Shown here piece by piece: positions 22,195 to 33,414 of a stretch of DNA of 64,000 nucleotides. The DNA lies in contig PYST01000192.1 in the NCBI GenBank assembly GCA_003049485.1, positions 1 through 64,000 on the forward strand. The letters run 5' to 3'. Source of the DNA: Ophioceras dolichostomum. Lineage: Eukaryota > Ascomycota > Sordariomycetes > Magnaporthales > Ophioceraceae. The position numbers and the translations under genes were made by a program. The notes below the pieces were generated by a model. The model was not told the DNA's origin. It did no database searches and saw nothing but the letters and a program-made list of their open reading frames with translations. Position 1 is the first letter of the stretch; each line of letters begins with the position of its first letter.

Positions 22195-23502
22195 ATGAAT
22201 GCTGTCGATGCCACCGAGCACTACGAAGTCCAAAGCGGCGAGGAGACCCCATCGCTGCTCACCGTCGTTATCGACACAAACCCTCGGGCCTGGGCGCTCC
22301 TGAAGGATGTCCTCCCCATATCCCAAGCGATCGCCAACATCCTCGTGTTCATCAACGCCCACCTGGCATTCAGCAACTCTAACCAGGTCGCTGTCATAGC
22401 CGCGCACCCGCACCGCGCCGTCTGGCTGTACCCGGCCCGACCGAACCCACCATCTGCCTCCCCGCCCGGCCCCGGATCATCAGCCCGACCAACCCCCGCT
22501 TCCAGAGATGGCGACATCGAGATGCCCGATGCCGCCGCCGCCGTCTCCCAGACCCCAGGGACAGGGACAGGGACGGCGACCGCGCGCACATCGGCCAACA
22601 AACTGCCCCAGTTCGCCCATATAGAATCCACCGTCCTGAAATCCATGCTCGACCTCATCCGCGACACCACGCCCGCCGAACTGCAGACCACCACGACCCT
22701 CATCTCCGGCGCGCTGACCCTCGCCCTGGCGCACATCAACAAGGCGTCCGAGGCCGCCCTCGCAACCAGCAAATCCGCCGACGTGCCCAAAGGCCCCTCG
22801 CTAGGGGGCGCGGTAGCAGGTCTGGGCGGCGCGGGCTCCGGCGGCGGCCATCCGGGCACGCACGCGCGCATCCTGGTGGTGTCCGTGTCGGACTCGAGCG
22901 CTACGCAGTACATCCCTACTATGAACGCCGTGTTCGCCGCGTCGCACGCCGGCGTCGCGCTTGACGTGCTGGCCCTGAAAGGCCAGGCGCCCTTCCTGCA
23001 GCAAGGGTCCTACATAACGGGTGGCACATTCATCGCGGCCGCCGAGCCCCGCGGCCTGCTCATGTACCTGATGGCCGGGTTCGCGAGCAGCGCCATCCCG
23101 GGCGGGTCGCGGGACGGCGGCGGCATCGCCAGCGGCGGACCAGACGATTCTTCTTCTTCGGCGGTGGTGGTGGGGCCGTCCGGTGCGGCTGGTGCCTCCG
23201 CCGCGGCGCCAGCCGTGCCCTCGCTGGTCAGCCCCAGCGCCGAGGCGGTCGACTTCCGCGCGGCGTGCTTCTGCCACCGCAGGGCCGTCGATACGGCGTT
23301 CGTGTGCAGCATCTGCCTCAGCATCTTCTGCGAGGTGCCCGAGGGCGCGGAGTGCCTCACGTGCGGGACCGTGCTCGCGCTGGGGAACTACGGCGCGAAG
23401 CCCGCGGTCGTGCCGCGCGTGCGCAAGAAGAAGAAGAGGAGGATCGGACTTAATGGGGACGAGGGGACCGCCAGTGCCGCCGGGACGCCGCGGCCAGGAT
23501 AA
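22195..23502 (+). CDS. TFB4: TFIIH core subunit Tfb4 (p34)
   Basis: Single exon, 435 residues. The N-terminal von Willebrand A-like fold is marked by LLTVVIDTNPRAWALLKDVL, IANILVFINAHLAFSNSNQV and ARILVVSVSDSSATQYIPTM. ALKGQAPFLQQGSYITGGTF and PRGLLMYLM follow, both characteristic of Tfb4/GTF2H3. The C-terminus holds a C4-type zinc finger (CFCHRRAVDTAFVCSICLSI and CEVPEGAECLTCGT). A basic tail VRKKKKRRIG ends the conserved part. Tfb4 pairs with Ssl1/p44 in the TFIIH core used in RNA polymerase II promoter opening and nucleotide-excision repair. Two insertions are low-complexity: a Pro/Ala-rich stretch near residues 81-145 and a Gly/Ala/Ser-rich stretch before the zinc finger. They make it longer than the yeast protein. 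Confidence 0.9.
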   Translation: MNAVDATEHYEVQSGEETPSLLTVVIDTNPRAWALLKDVLPISQAIANILVFINAHLAFSNSNQVAVIAAHPHRAVWLYPARPNPPSASPPGPGSSARPTPASRDGDIEMPDAAAAVSQTPGTGTGTATARTSANKLPQFAHIESTVLKSMLDLIRDTTPAELQTTTTLISGALTLALAHINKASEAALATSKSADVPKGPSLGGAVAGLGGAGSGGGHPGTHARILVVSVSDSSATQYIPTMNAVFAASHAGVALDVLALKGQAPFLQQGSYITGGTFIAAAEPRGLLMYLMAGFASSAIPGGSRDGGGIASGGPDDSSSSAVVVGPSGAAGASAAAPAVPSLVSPSAEAVDFRAACFCHRRAVDTAFVCSICLSIFCEVPEGAECLTCGTVLALGNYGAKPAVVPRVRKKKKRRIGLNGDEGTASAAGTPRPG

Positions 23503-24576
23503 TTCCTCTCTCTGGTTACTTGCGAGATATACAATTCGATCTGGCGACTGGTGGCTTATTACGGTGGATAAGGGGCATGGCACAACAAGACCGGGATCTG
23601 CAGTTCTGTGTACTCTTACGACTAGAATGGGTGCGCTTTCTAACTGGAGTTTTGGTGGTGCCTATTTCGGATTGGAGCGCTTGTGCCTTACCAAATGGCC
23701 TGACTGGATAAAAGATGGATGAAGACAGACAGTCCCGGATGCATCATGATAGAAGCATGTGAATCACGCTTTCACGAGAAGGAGTCCAATAGATTGGGGG
23801 GAGAAGTCTGCGCACGTTGAATTGATGCATAGTACTTAGAGTACTCAGACTTATCTATCTGCTGTGAGAGATGGCGTCAAGCGAAATGGTAGGGGGGACT
23901 GGGCAGGAGTGGGCCGGCATGGATAGGGGGAACACTGCTCTTCAGATAGGTTCCTTTGTGGCCGGTCCATTGGGTATGTCATGCGTAGTGGGAGTTAAGC
24001 CAAAGAGCAAAGTAGCCTGACGCAGGAGATCATTCCATCCAGCTCCTGAGAGACCCCCTCAAACCCCATGAATGGTGAACTCATCATAGGTGTGTATGTG
24101 ATGATAGAAGAAGACAGAGAGCATGTGGCGAATAAAAGAAAAGAGAAAGAGAAGGTAAAGACGCCTCAGTGAGCCAACGACCCCATCCGTCATCACCAAA
24201 TTGACGGACTTGTAGCTTGAGATGACGAAGTGCAATGTTATTATGGACGATGGGCGATGTAATCAGGGGATCGAGGGTTTGCGATAGCCTCCGGAAGTAA
24301 GCCTTTTGCAGCCTGTTCGCGAGGCAAGGCTCTGGCTAACATGCACCTCTTTACGTTGACAGAGAAATTTGGGCGCTCGCAGACGACTATATCAAGTGCA
24401 AGACGCCTGGCTCCAAGCTCCGGTAAATGCAAAAGTGATGTGTGTATGTGCACACAATGCGAGTGACTGTCAGTGAGCAGAGTGAGCGCCTAGCCGTGTC
24501 CCGGCGGGCTGATCGATCGCCTCACGGGTAGAGGCGGCAAAGTAAGATGGGCGGCCCACCTGGTCCAACCGAAGGC
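23503..24576. other. Convergent 3' regions of TFB4 and the taspase-like gene
   Basis: 1074 bases between converging stop codons. There is no supportable coding exon, tRNA or repeat. The length is more than the two 3' untranslated regions normally need. Confidence 0.45.
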
Positions 24577-26657
24577 TCAAATGGCGATCTTGCGCCCGCC
24601 CCGCATAACGCACTGGACAGGCCGGGCCACGCCAGACTCCATCACCTCGGGCACGCGCGACATGACGCACTTGGGCGAGCGCTCGTTAGCGGACATGGAC
24701 GCGAGCGCGAACGACTCTGTGTTGTGGCCGAAGTAGAAGTAGTATCCCGTGTCGACCTTCTTCACGGCCATGACGCCGATGGCGGGGCGCGAGTCGCCGC
24801 CGCGCACGCCCGGGTGGCCCATGAAGTCGTTGCTGATGAATGACGACAGGACCGAGTCGTCGTCGCCTTCGGCCGGCTGCGAGGAGCCGTCCGGCCCGCG
24901 CACCGTCGAGAGGTACAGCCGCTCGGCGCAACGGTGCCCGGCCATTCCCGTGGCCATGTGCTCGCCGGTGCCCGACGTCACCACCGCGACGGTCGTCTGG
25001 CGTTTGTCCAGCGGCGCGGCTGGGATGACGGCCGTGCCGACCCCGACGAGCGCCGCTGGGCCGACGCGGCCCGTGTGCTTCATGCCGATGCCGCCCGACG
25101 AGGAGCCCGCGGCGATGTGGCCCAGCGAGTCGATGGCGATGACGCCGACCGTGTCCGTGATGTCGTCGTCGCGAGGTACGTAGCCGCCGCTGCCGCCGAG
25201 GGACTTCGTCTCACCGCTGCCCAAGCTGTCCGCGGAATCGGCCCTATCGAACCGTGGAGGGTTGGGGCGGGGAAGTCCGATGGGCATCGGTCGTGGGCCA
25301 GGGATGATCTGCGGGGGTTCGGGCATGCTGTTGGGCTCGAAGAGTCGTGGACGCTTCAGAGGTGGGCCCTCGCCTAGCGCGGGCTGCTGGAGGCTCGGCT
25401 CGGCGAGTGGAATCATCGCATTGGCCCGTCCGCGCAACATGCCTGGACTCCGGGGATCGACAGCGGTGTCCGGTGCGGGCATTGGCGAGTCGGGCTGGCC
25501 CTCGTTGAAGGTCCCCGTCATGATAGCGGAGACGTGATCCCTCATCGAGTCTGGATGAGCGATAGCCGGACCAGCGGCGTTGACCGGCTGCGGCATAAGG
25601 GTCGGCATAACGGGTAGAGCTCGGACGACACTATCGCCGGGGTGCGGAGGCATTTTCATAAGTTCCTCATTCCACCTGTTGTACCGGTCCAGTGCGTTCT
25701 CCGAGACCAGCTCCGAATTGTGCACGACCGTAACGTTATGCTGGATGGCGTAGTCCCGCGCGCCGGCCCCACACAGGAGAACGGGAGGGATGCGACGCAG
25801 AGGAAGCGGCAGCACGGACTGCTCGAGGATCTTGCTTGCGAGTTCGATCGGATTCCGGATGTCTTCACGACAGGAAACAGAGTTAGCAGACACCCCACAT
25901 GAGAGAAAGATGGGATGATGGGAACCTGGACACTTCTAACTCACTCGGAACGGCACCAACTGCACCGCTTCTACCGTTATGGTCGACCACAGTGGCATCA
26001 CATTCAACATTGCCATCTATGCAGAGGTTGCTGCCAAGCCCCGCGTTGGTGATGGAGTTGTTCTCAAGGCTCTTGATCGCCTCGACTACACCTTCGACGG
26101 CGCTGCCGCCTTGCTTCATCTTGACCATGCCGGCTCGAGCAGCCCTGTTGTTGATCGGATATCTTGTCAGCAGTCGCTCGGATTCTCTTTCGCTTTGCTG
26201 GAGGTGAGTGAGTAGCTCACCGGTTGCACGCCTCAAGATGGAAGTGTTCGTTGGTGTGGCTGTGGAAGCCGGCTCCAGCATGCACGAAGATAGCGGCAAG
26301 AGGTGTCTTCTTCTTTCGCATGAGATCCAGAGCGGCATTACCGCCGAAGTTGCCATCAGCTAGTTGCGCGGGGTTGATCGTCCCCGGCGGCAAGCTGTCG
26401 CCCTGTTGGGGCAGAACTGCGGGTGGGAGAGGAGCATGCTGTTGGAGCGGAGCGCCGGGTTGGACCGGAACTCCCGCTGGATGCAGAGGTTGTTGGACTG
26501 AGATGGCAGGACCACCCCACTCTGCCACTGTCTGCAAGGAAGCAGGATCGGCACCTTCAGCTGCTGTCCCCAGCCCGAGAGTATCGTCAAAGCTGGGCTG
26601 ATTCATGACCGTCGGATCGGCAGAGCAATCAGCGCATTCTGCAGGGTCCAAGGTCAT
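24577..26657 (-). CDS. Taspase-1-like threonine aspartase (Ntn-hydrolase)
   Basis: Three exons on the minus strand (26657-26221, 26144-25945, 25862-24577) give 640 residues. A Pro/Gln-rich N-terminal region of about 115 residues is followed by PLAAIFVHAGAGFHSHTNEH, the start of the asparaginase-2/taspase fold. GGSAVEGVVEAIKSLENNSI, TNAGLGSNLCIDGNVECDAT and VPNIRNPIELASKILEQS follow. The autoprocessing site is DITDTVGVIAIDSLGHIAAG; Thr450 should become the N-terminal nucleophile of the beta subunit. STSG-like SSSGGIGMKHTGRVGPAALV lies just after it. A ~200-residue disordered insert (about 255-445, many Pro and Met) separates the N-terminal part from the nucleophile. Animal taspase-1 cleaves after Asp in MLL and TFIIA; the fungal substrate is unknown. 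The ATG at 26657 was chosen because sequence upstream looks like untranslated leader. Introns of 76 and 82 bases restore family sequence. Confidence 0.82.
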
Positions 26658-28604
26658 TGCCAGTGACCAGGGCAAGACGTCGAAGCGAGAGCGTGAGATA
26701 TGGTGTCGAGAAGATGAGGTTTGGATAGCTGAGTTGATCTGAGGCGAGACTTTAAGCTCCGGATTCAGATCGAAGTTGTTGGGGAAGCTGTTGTGGGAAT
26801 AGGTTGGGTGATCGGCTCGACTCGACGGCAGCCCGTCCATGAATTTATAAGCGGATCGGAGACGGCCTCGTTGCCCCAAATGATATTCCACAAAGATGCT
26901 CGATAACAATAGATGATCTGCCCAGTGAATTAACGGGCAGATCCACGCCCACGACGTGACCGGCGGGATCGTGGATGTGTGGTGAAAGCCCAAGCCGGGC
27001 TGCAGCCAGCGCCTGCAAAGAGGAGCAGGAAGTGCAGAGGCAGAGATGATCAGTGAATGTGTTCAGATTTATAGCAATGGATGCTGGTAGGCAGTCTTGG
27101 GAGCAACTTCAAGGACGGTAGGATCGATCGTCGACAAGCTGTGCGACAGAGAAGGTTCGGAAACAGGGTGACGAGGAGAGAGGAGTGAAGAGAGTGAGTG
27201 AGTGGAAGGCTCAACGGCGGTGATATTGGCGACTACACCCGGTGTCGCGACAACTTAGTCACTCAGACGTAGCCGTGGGGTCTAGAAACAGAGCAGAACA
27301 GCTACAAAGGACTTTGGACGAGGGAAGGGTTGTCACGTTGTGTAACGTGGATGGAAAAAGTGGAAGGCTCGAGTCTGGGATGTTTGCGGTGGCAAGTGCT
27401 AACCCGTAAGAAAAACCGGGAGTAGCTTTGCAAGCCCACGGAGGAAGTGCTCTTGCTAATTTCCGGAAGAAAGTGGTATGTCAAGTTCCTAGGCAGGTAC
27501 CTCCAGGTTGTAGGTGAGAAGGGCAAGGGGTAGGCATCCCGGCGAAAAAAAAACGCATATGACTTACTCCACGGTTGTGACCTTAGTGACGACAATGCGC
27601 AGAGCCCAACCAAGCGGGCGAGCAAACTTGATTCCTCCTCCCAGTTGAACGCCTTTGTTTCTGCTCGGAGACAGCCCGGCAAGCAATCGTTCTCGAAGCT
27701 AAGCTGGCTGCCTGCAGATTCACGTAAAGAGGGCATGTCCCGGCATGTCCCGGCTGTTAAAAGATGGACTTACGAGCAACTAGGTAAGGAGGTAAGATCC
27801 ACAGGCCGAAAAGGTTTTCGCTGGGAAGAAGTTGCTCAACAGGGCCGGCGGAAGGTGGAAGGCGCTGGTGGCGAGCAAACGTCTCCTGACGGGACGACTG
27901 GGAGTTCAGGGGCTGGCGAAAGGTCCATGGTAGGGGTGAGCAAGGCGGGCGATGTCACCACGCCTCTCGTGCTGGGTGAGACCACGCGTAATAACGGCTG
28001 GATTCGCGACTTTACTCTAAGCGCATCTTGTTTTAAGCTTGAGGACTTGAGAGGGTTCGACCTCAGTGCTCCGGGTGGCTTATAGAAAATGTGATCTGGG
28101 AACAAGAGGTCAAGGATCACTGGTTGGACAAAACAAACGATATGCCGCACGTGATCCATCACGTGCAGCGACCTTATCTCCTGCCCCTGAACTCCTAAAC
28201 CCATTCATCGGGCAATGATAGGGCAAAGCAACTAGAAAAGGTTGGTATGCACACTCAGTCGGATTGGTGGAGCCCTTCGTTGGGTTAGAACTGATACCCT
28301 ACTACCTCGAGCTTGAAATACCGTGAAATGGTCGGAGAGGTGGTGGTGATACACAGTGTGGTTGTAGGTGTGGCCCCGCGCCAAAAATGGCGGGGCAGTC
28401 CACACAGCTTTGAGCCGCTTTGTGGCTTGGCACCTCCCCGGCACGTAATCCAAGTTCCTCGAACGTCCATACAATCTCACTCCAGCAACAACTCAGCGTC
28501 GCCGCCATACTCGACTCGACGGCGCATCTTCCACCGAACTCCAACGACTTTGCTACTATACGGGGATAACGAGGAGTTCGTCGCTGCTCTCGCCGATCGC
28601 CAAG
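26658..28604. promoter_or_regulatory. Divergent upstream region taspase-like gene / ARP3
   Basis: About 1.95 kb with no supportable exon. It contains an inverted repeat of two CACGTG boxes: arms GCACGTGAT (28147-28155) and ATCACGTGC (28158-28166) separated by CC, about 440 bases upstream of the ARP3 start. An AGGTACCT palindrome lies at 27495-27502. Open frames on both strands (for example 27302-27736 minus, 27645-28085 plus) have no domain or consistent codon bias. Confidence 0.4.
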
Positions 28605-30597
28605 ATGGCCAACACGGCACCGACCGTTGTGATGGACAAGTGAGAGCTGGAGGAGCCTACCGCCCCACCATCAACCTACCTGACGCAACACTCCTCTCGC
28701 CGCCCCCTCCCCTCATCGCCGGCCAGCCCGTTCCATTCATCAACCTGCTTGCGTTCGAGATATACTGACAACTATTTCTCCTACTAGCGGTACCGGGTTC
28801 TCGAAATTAGGTGAGGCCGCGATAAGCGGCACCGCGTCTCCCGCCCAATTGTCGGCAACCACTAACTTCTTCGTCCGCTGCTAAGGTTTTGCCGGCAATG
28901 ACTCCCCGTCCTTCGTATTCCCCACCGCGATCGCTACGTGGGATTCTCAAGCCGCCGCCGCCAACAACACCGGCGGCGGTGGCGGTGGCGGCGCCGGCTC
29001 GAAACCACCCGTTCCCCGGAAGACGGGCGCCCTCGCAGGTAATAATATCGCGTATAAGCGGGGAGCCGAAGACTTGGATTACTTCATCGGCGACGATGCT
29101 CTTAAGATGAAGCAAGCTGGTCTATGTACGTCTCCCGGGATCGTCTTAGCTTAGCCAACATCGCCTATTTCTGCGTTCGACTTTCATAACTGACGGTGAT
29201 CCTTCTAGCATATTCCCTCAGCTACCCGATCAAGAGCGGACAAATAGAAAACTGGGTAAGCCCGCCCCTTTGGCCCCCTTCGACTCACCAATGCTCTGGA
29301 TAGATGGGAGATTCGGGCTGATATCGAATGGGCGTTCTAGGACCAAATGGAGCGGTTCTGGTCCAGCTCCATCTTCAAATACCTTCGCGTGGAACCCGAG
29401 GACCACTACTTCCTCCTGACGGAGCCGGTAAGTCCGGCTATATATAGGACATGGTTGATGTGCCAAATCATCCGAACAAGGGCGGCTGGCATACGTTTTC
29501 AGGGTGAAGTCGGATCTCTCTTCTAACACTTGCACTATCCACGGAGCGTTAGCCCCTGAACCCACCCGAAAACCGCGAGAACACGGCCGAGATCTTCTTC
29601 GAGTCTTTCAACTGCGCAGGGATGTACATCGCCGTCCAGGCTGTCCTCGCGCTGGCGGCGTCGTGGACGTCAGGCAAGTCGACGCTTGGAAACCTCACTG
29701 GCACAGTGATAGACTCTGGTGACGGCGTGACGCACGTCATTCCTGTGGCAGAAGGCTACGTGATCGGCTCTGGCATCAAGTCGGTCCCCGTCGCGGGCCG
29801 CAATATCACTCAGTATGTGCAAGGACTGCTGCGCGAGCGCGGCGAGCTCGACTCGAGTATGAAGACCGCCCAGGAGATCAAAGAGCGATACGGCTACGTC
29901 TGCCCAGACATCATAAAGGAGTACGCCAAGTACGACGCCGACCCCTCTAAGTGGATCGTGAGGCACCCGGGCACGACGCCCGATGGGAAACCGTGCTGGA
30001 TTGACGTCGGCCACGAGAGGTTCATGTCTGGGGAGGTCTTCTTCAAGCCGGAGCTGATCCAGAGCGACCACCCGACCCCGCTCCCGGTCATCGTTGACAG
30101 CGTCATCCGGAACGCCCCCATCGATGTCCGCAGGGGTCTGTACGGCAACATCGTGCTCTCCGGTGGCTCCACGCTCTTCGAGAACTTTGGCCGCCGTCTG
30201 CAGCGCGACATCAAGGTGCTGGTAGACGAGCGCCTCCACGCGTCGGAGCTGAAGGCCGGAGCGAAGGGCACCCGTATGGACGTCCAAGTCATCACCCACA
30301 AGCGCCAGCGCCACGGCCCTTGGTTCGGCGGCAGCTTGCTGGGGGGGACGGCCGAGTTTAGGGGGCTCTGCCACACAAAGGCGATGGTGTGTATTTTTTT
30401 TCCCCTTTCCTCCTCTCCTGTCTGTCTACTATCCTCTCACATTGTGTCCTGCTCGCTTTACGTTCTACAACGGCCCGACTTTGCCCCGGTCAGTGATTTG
30501 CTGACACTTAGCCTGTTCTGTTCGATCGCTGCAGTACGAGGAGTATGGACCCTCAATCGTTCGAAGATTCGCTCTGCTGGGAGGACCTGGATCGTAG
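28605..30597 (+). CDS. arp3: Actin-related protein 3 (Arp2/3 complex)
   Basis: Seven exons (28605-28639, 28788-28810, 28886-29125, 29209-29255, 29341-29427, 29553-30386, 30535-30597) give 442 residues. The actin phosphate-1 loop is rebuilt over two introns as [20 protein letters not shown]. Then [60 protein letters not shown] (phosphate-2 loop), [20 protein letters not shown] (adenosine site) and a C-terminus [20 protein letters not shown] identify Arp3. A Gly-rich insert near residues 45-65 precedes the conserved [16 protein letters not shown]. Arp3 forms the nucleation core with Arp2 on branched actin filaments at endocytic patches and hyphal tips. Exon 2 is only 23 bases long, and the five smallest exons lie at the two ends, the usual arrangement in fungal actin-family genes. 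All joins keep phase and conserved sequence. Confidence 0.93.
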
Positions 30598-32709
30598 GCT
30601 TCGCAGGCCGACGTGATGATCGCGACGGGCGATAAGACTGATGATGACGATAGCTCACTTGACGTGGGGCATGGGCACGACAAAAAACCGATGGACAGTT
30701 GGCAGCCGACTAGAGCTCTTCTTACACAAGAGGAGGAAGCCTGATGTTCTTCTCTTCTACACGACGGGCAGGTAGGGGAGCACAGCAAAAAGCGGCTATC
30801 GATGGCTGAATTTCGACGTGGGGATGATTTGTCCAACTCCTGTGGATGGATTGTCCAACTCTTGGGGAGAGCTTCCTCTCCGCAATCGGAGGAAGGATAC
30901 GACACATGAATATGAACGAAACGTTTTGATTGAGATGATAAGAAAACGGTCATGGTGTCAGATTGGATCACACTCATTTACCTTTCCACCCCGCGCAGGC
31001 CGTGATTCAAGAGGAAAACGGCAACCAGCATCGAAAACGGTCGAGTTGTGCATTGTCGACGAGCTGGAACCCCGCATCACGCACGACTCATGCCTACCCC
31101 GCACCGCCATCGAATCACCTCCAACCAACTTGGACTGGACTGTTAACCCCGGCCAAGCCACTACTAGCCCCGGACAGGCGGCTCCGCAGCACGTCAGAAC
31201 CTTGCCCTGGAGCCTTCGACAGGCCTCTGTACCTTATTCGCACGAAGAAAGACCTGGTAGGCCCGGAGGCCCGGTAGTCGAGCCAGGTTCAACCGCCGGG
31301 ATCTCTTTGTTCCTCTTGAGAACAACCGATCCCACCCACCCTATTTTACCTTCCTCCACTTCAGCCCCCTCCAAACTGTCTTGCATGCATCCCCTGGCGT
31401 GATCGCGATCCGATCGCCCCAGCAAAGTGACGAACAGCTATGCCGCTCTACCCTAGCTTCCTTTTGTCCTTTAGACGTCTCTCTCCTTCCCAGTTCGCGA
31501 TCCTCAACAAATATGGGGGGCTCCACAGCCGAGATATGCGAACAGAGGGCGGCAGGTGACCTGCTAGCCCGAGGCAGGCTCAACAGGGCCGGACCTTCCG
31601 GGGTGGAGCCCTGTTTGGCGACCCCATCCTATTTTCCTCCTCCTCGGAGCCGCCAAACTCGACCTGCTTGACTTTCGCCCACTGGGCTGGCGGGCTTGCT
31701 GACCACGGTGTTGCCTGTTTTGGAGATTGCTCTCTCACCTAGCCTCGGATATGGCAGCTTAGCAGCATCCTCTCGCTCGAACGGATATGCGGTATGCAGG
31801 GTGAGTACCACACATCACAGCAGCACACCTATGCTCTACCACTAATCTACACCTTTGTTCACGCTCGACCTACTATGTAGATGAGACGCGTACCCCCTCT
31901 AGGCCTAAGTTTATGTCTACCTGATGTAAGGTGACGAGACGCCTTGGACCCAACGAAGAGTCATCCATCTAGTTCGGATGGAGTAAGAATCCCGGAGCTT
32001 CTGCTGCATGTCAGCGAGGAGAGAAAGGAAGGAAGGGGTGACTAAACTCGTCTCCAGGACAGCCTCCGCAAGTTCCTGTTCCCCGCGAAAGTCAACTTGT
32101 CATTTCATCTGCAGGTCGACGTTTCTGGTCCTTCTAGCGCACACGCACACGCGGGGGAGAGAAACCCGGGGATGCGGGCGACATTTCCACGTGAAGAATG
32201 GACGCATAACACAATAATAAGCGACGGGAGTGTTTCGTATTGTGAGAGCCTCCTTTCTGGGCACACAGATACGCGTAGGTCTGTCAACGACGGTGATGAA
32301 TAGCACAGAATATCAAACGCTCCAAGGAGACAGCCTCGTCAACGAGCAGATACTTAGTAGGTAAGGTAGGTAGGTAGGTTCCGTACCTTGGCAGGTATCT
32401 AACTCTCGAGTCAGGGAGGCTATTATGAGCGGGGTTGAATGCGAATGCCCAGAGAAGAGAGCTTTGCATAGAGCTGAAGATATCGATGCTTGCTAGGCCA
32501 AGCCGGATGAATTTCAGACCTTGGCAGCAGCTTGCTTGGTCTTGGGTCCCGACTGACCACGATTCATTCGTTTCCAGCAACATGGTACCCGATGTTGCCC
32601 CGCTGGAGAGACTACCTCGCTAGCAGAAAGAATAGAGACGAGCGAGCACTCACCTTGCTTTACTCCCCCTCCCTCGGTAGGTACTTTCCCTGTGCTCCCC
32701 CCCCCCCCC

Positions 32710-32727
32710 NNNNNNNNNNNNNNNNNN
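32710..32727. other. Assembly gap (18 N) after a poly-C run
   Basis: Eighteen unknown bases follow a run of about a dozen C. The true gap length is unknown, and a homopolymer collapse is likely. Confidence 0.99.
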
Positions 32728-33011
32728 CCTTTTATGCCGAAGCCCGGGATCCCCTGGTGCGAAAGCCGCATTCCGGAGCTTGGGCCCTTCCCCGCAGTCC
32801 GCGAAGGCGGGGAAAGGAGGGGGACCATGTGAGAACATGACAGAGATGAGAGTAAGGAACCTACCTGTGAAACCTGTCTATCTTTCTCCTTTGCTCCAGA
32901 TGAGCAAACAGCACCCTGGGATGTGACTGGAGGCTAGGCAAGTCCTCGGTCGAATCCTTTTCCCCCGCGCAGATGCGGGTGCAGGCACCGCGGAGTCCTG
33001 TAGCAGTGCTG

Positions 33012-33032
33012 CGGTTGGGGTTGGGGTTGGGG
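33012..33032 (+). repeat. G-rich tract of TTGGGG units
   Basis: Three GGGG runs separated by TT, preceded by CGG, lie about 380-400 bases upstream of the alcohol dehydrogenase start. Such tracts can fold into G-quadruplexes and resemble ciliate rather than fungal telomere repeats. No function is shown by the sequence. Confidence 0.7.
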
Positions 33033-33119
33033 TTTGTTTGGAATAGGTTGTTTTTTGCTTGACGTCCTCACTGCATCATGATGAGAGCACTCAGGATCTC
33101 GCTGGTTCGACAGCACCAC

Positions 33120-33414
33120 GCCACCCACTTTACGGTCTCGTGTCTTTTGCATCTCTCTTCGCTTTCTCCTTCTCATATTCGTCTCAAGTTTTTCCCCTTC
33201 TGGTTCTCCCCTTTCTGTATAAGAGCTCCCCTCGTCCCTCCTTCGTCTTCCTGAAACTTTCTCTTCAACTCTCATCTCGTGTTGCTTCCTTTGATACCCT
33301 ATTCTATTCACAGCCTTCAGCGTCCTCAAGACCTCATTCACTCACAGCCATCCCAAGCCTTCTACAACCCTCCACCACCGCCACCACAGATACCTATCCT
33401 ATCTATTTGCAACA
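33120..33414 (+). promoter_or_regulatory. Pyrimidine-rich promoter of the alcohol dehydrogenase gene
   Basis: Long CT-rich stretches (about 33130-33300) surround a TATAAG element at 33218-33223, roughly 195 bases before the ATG. CT-rich leaders and a TATA element are usual for strongly expressed fungal metabolic genes, which fits the very biased codon use of the gene. Confidence 0.5.

Larger units (their letters stand above)
30598..33414. other. Long intergenic region with assembly gap, upstream of the alcohol dehydrogenase gene
   Basis: 2.8 kb with no supportable gene. It contains a poly-C run running into an assembly gap, several TAGGTAGG-type tracts (32357-32380, 32676-32684), a (TTGGGG)-type G-rich tract at 33012-33032 and the pyrimidine-rich promoter of the downstream gene. 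Open frames here are short and incoherent. A small gene interrupted by the gap cannot be excluded. Confidence 0.45.

Noticed and set aside
26660..26993. N-terminal extension of the taspase-like protein
   Set aside because: The frame is open, and an ATG exists at about 26840, but the sequence resembles an untranslated leader and adds no conserved residues.
27302..27736. 144-codon minus-strand open frame and overlapping plus frames 27645-28085
   Set aside because: Both strands are equally open; no coding signature. Kept as promoter/intergenic DNA.
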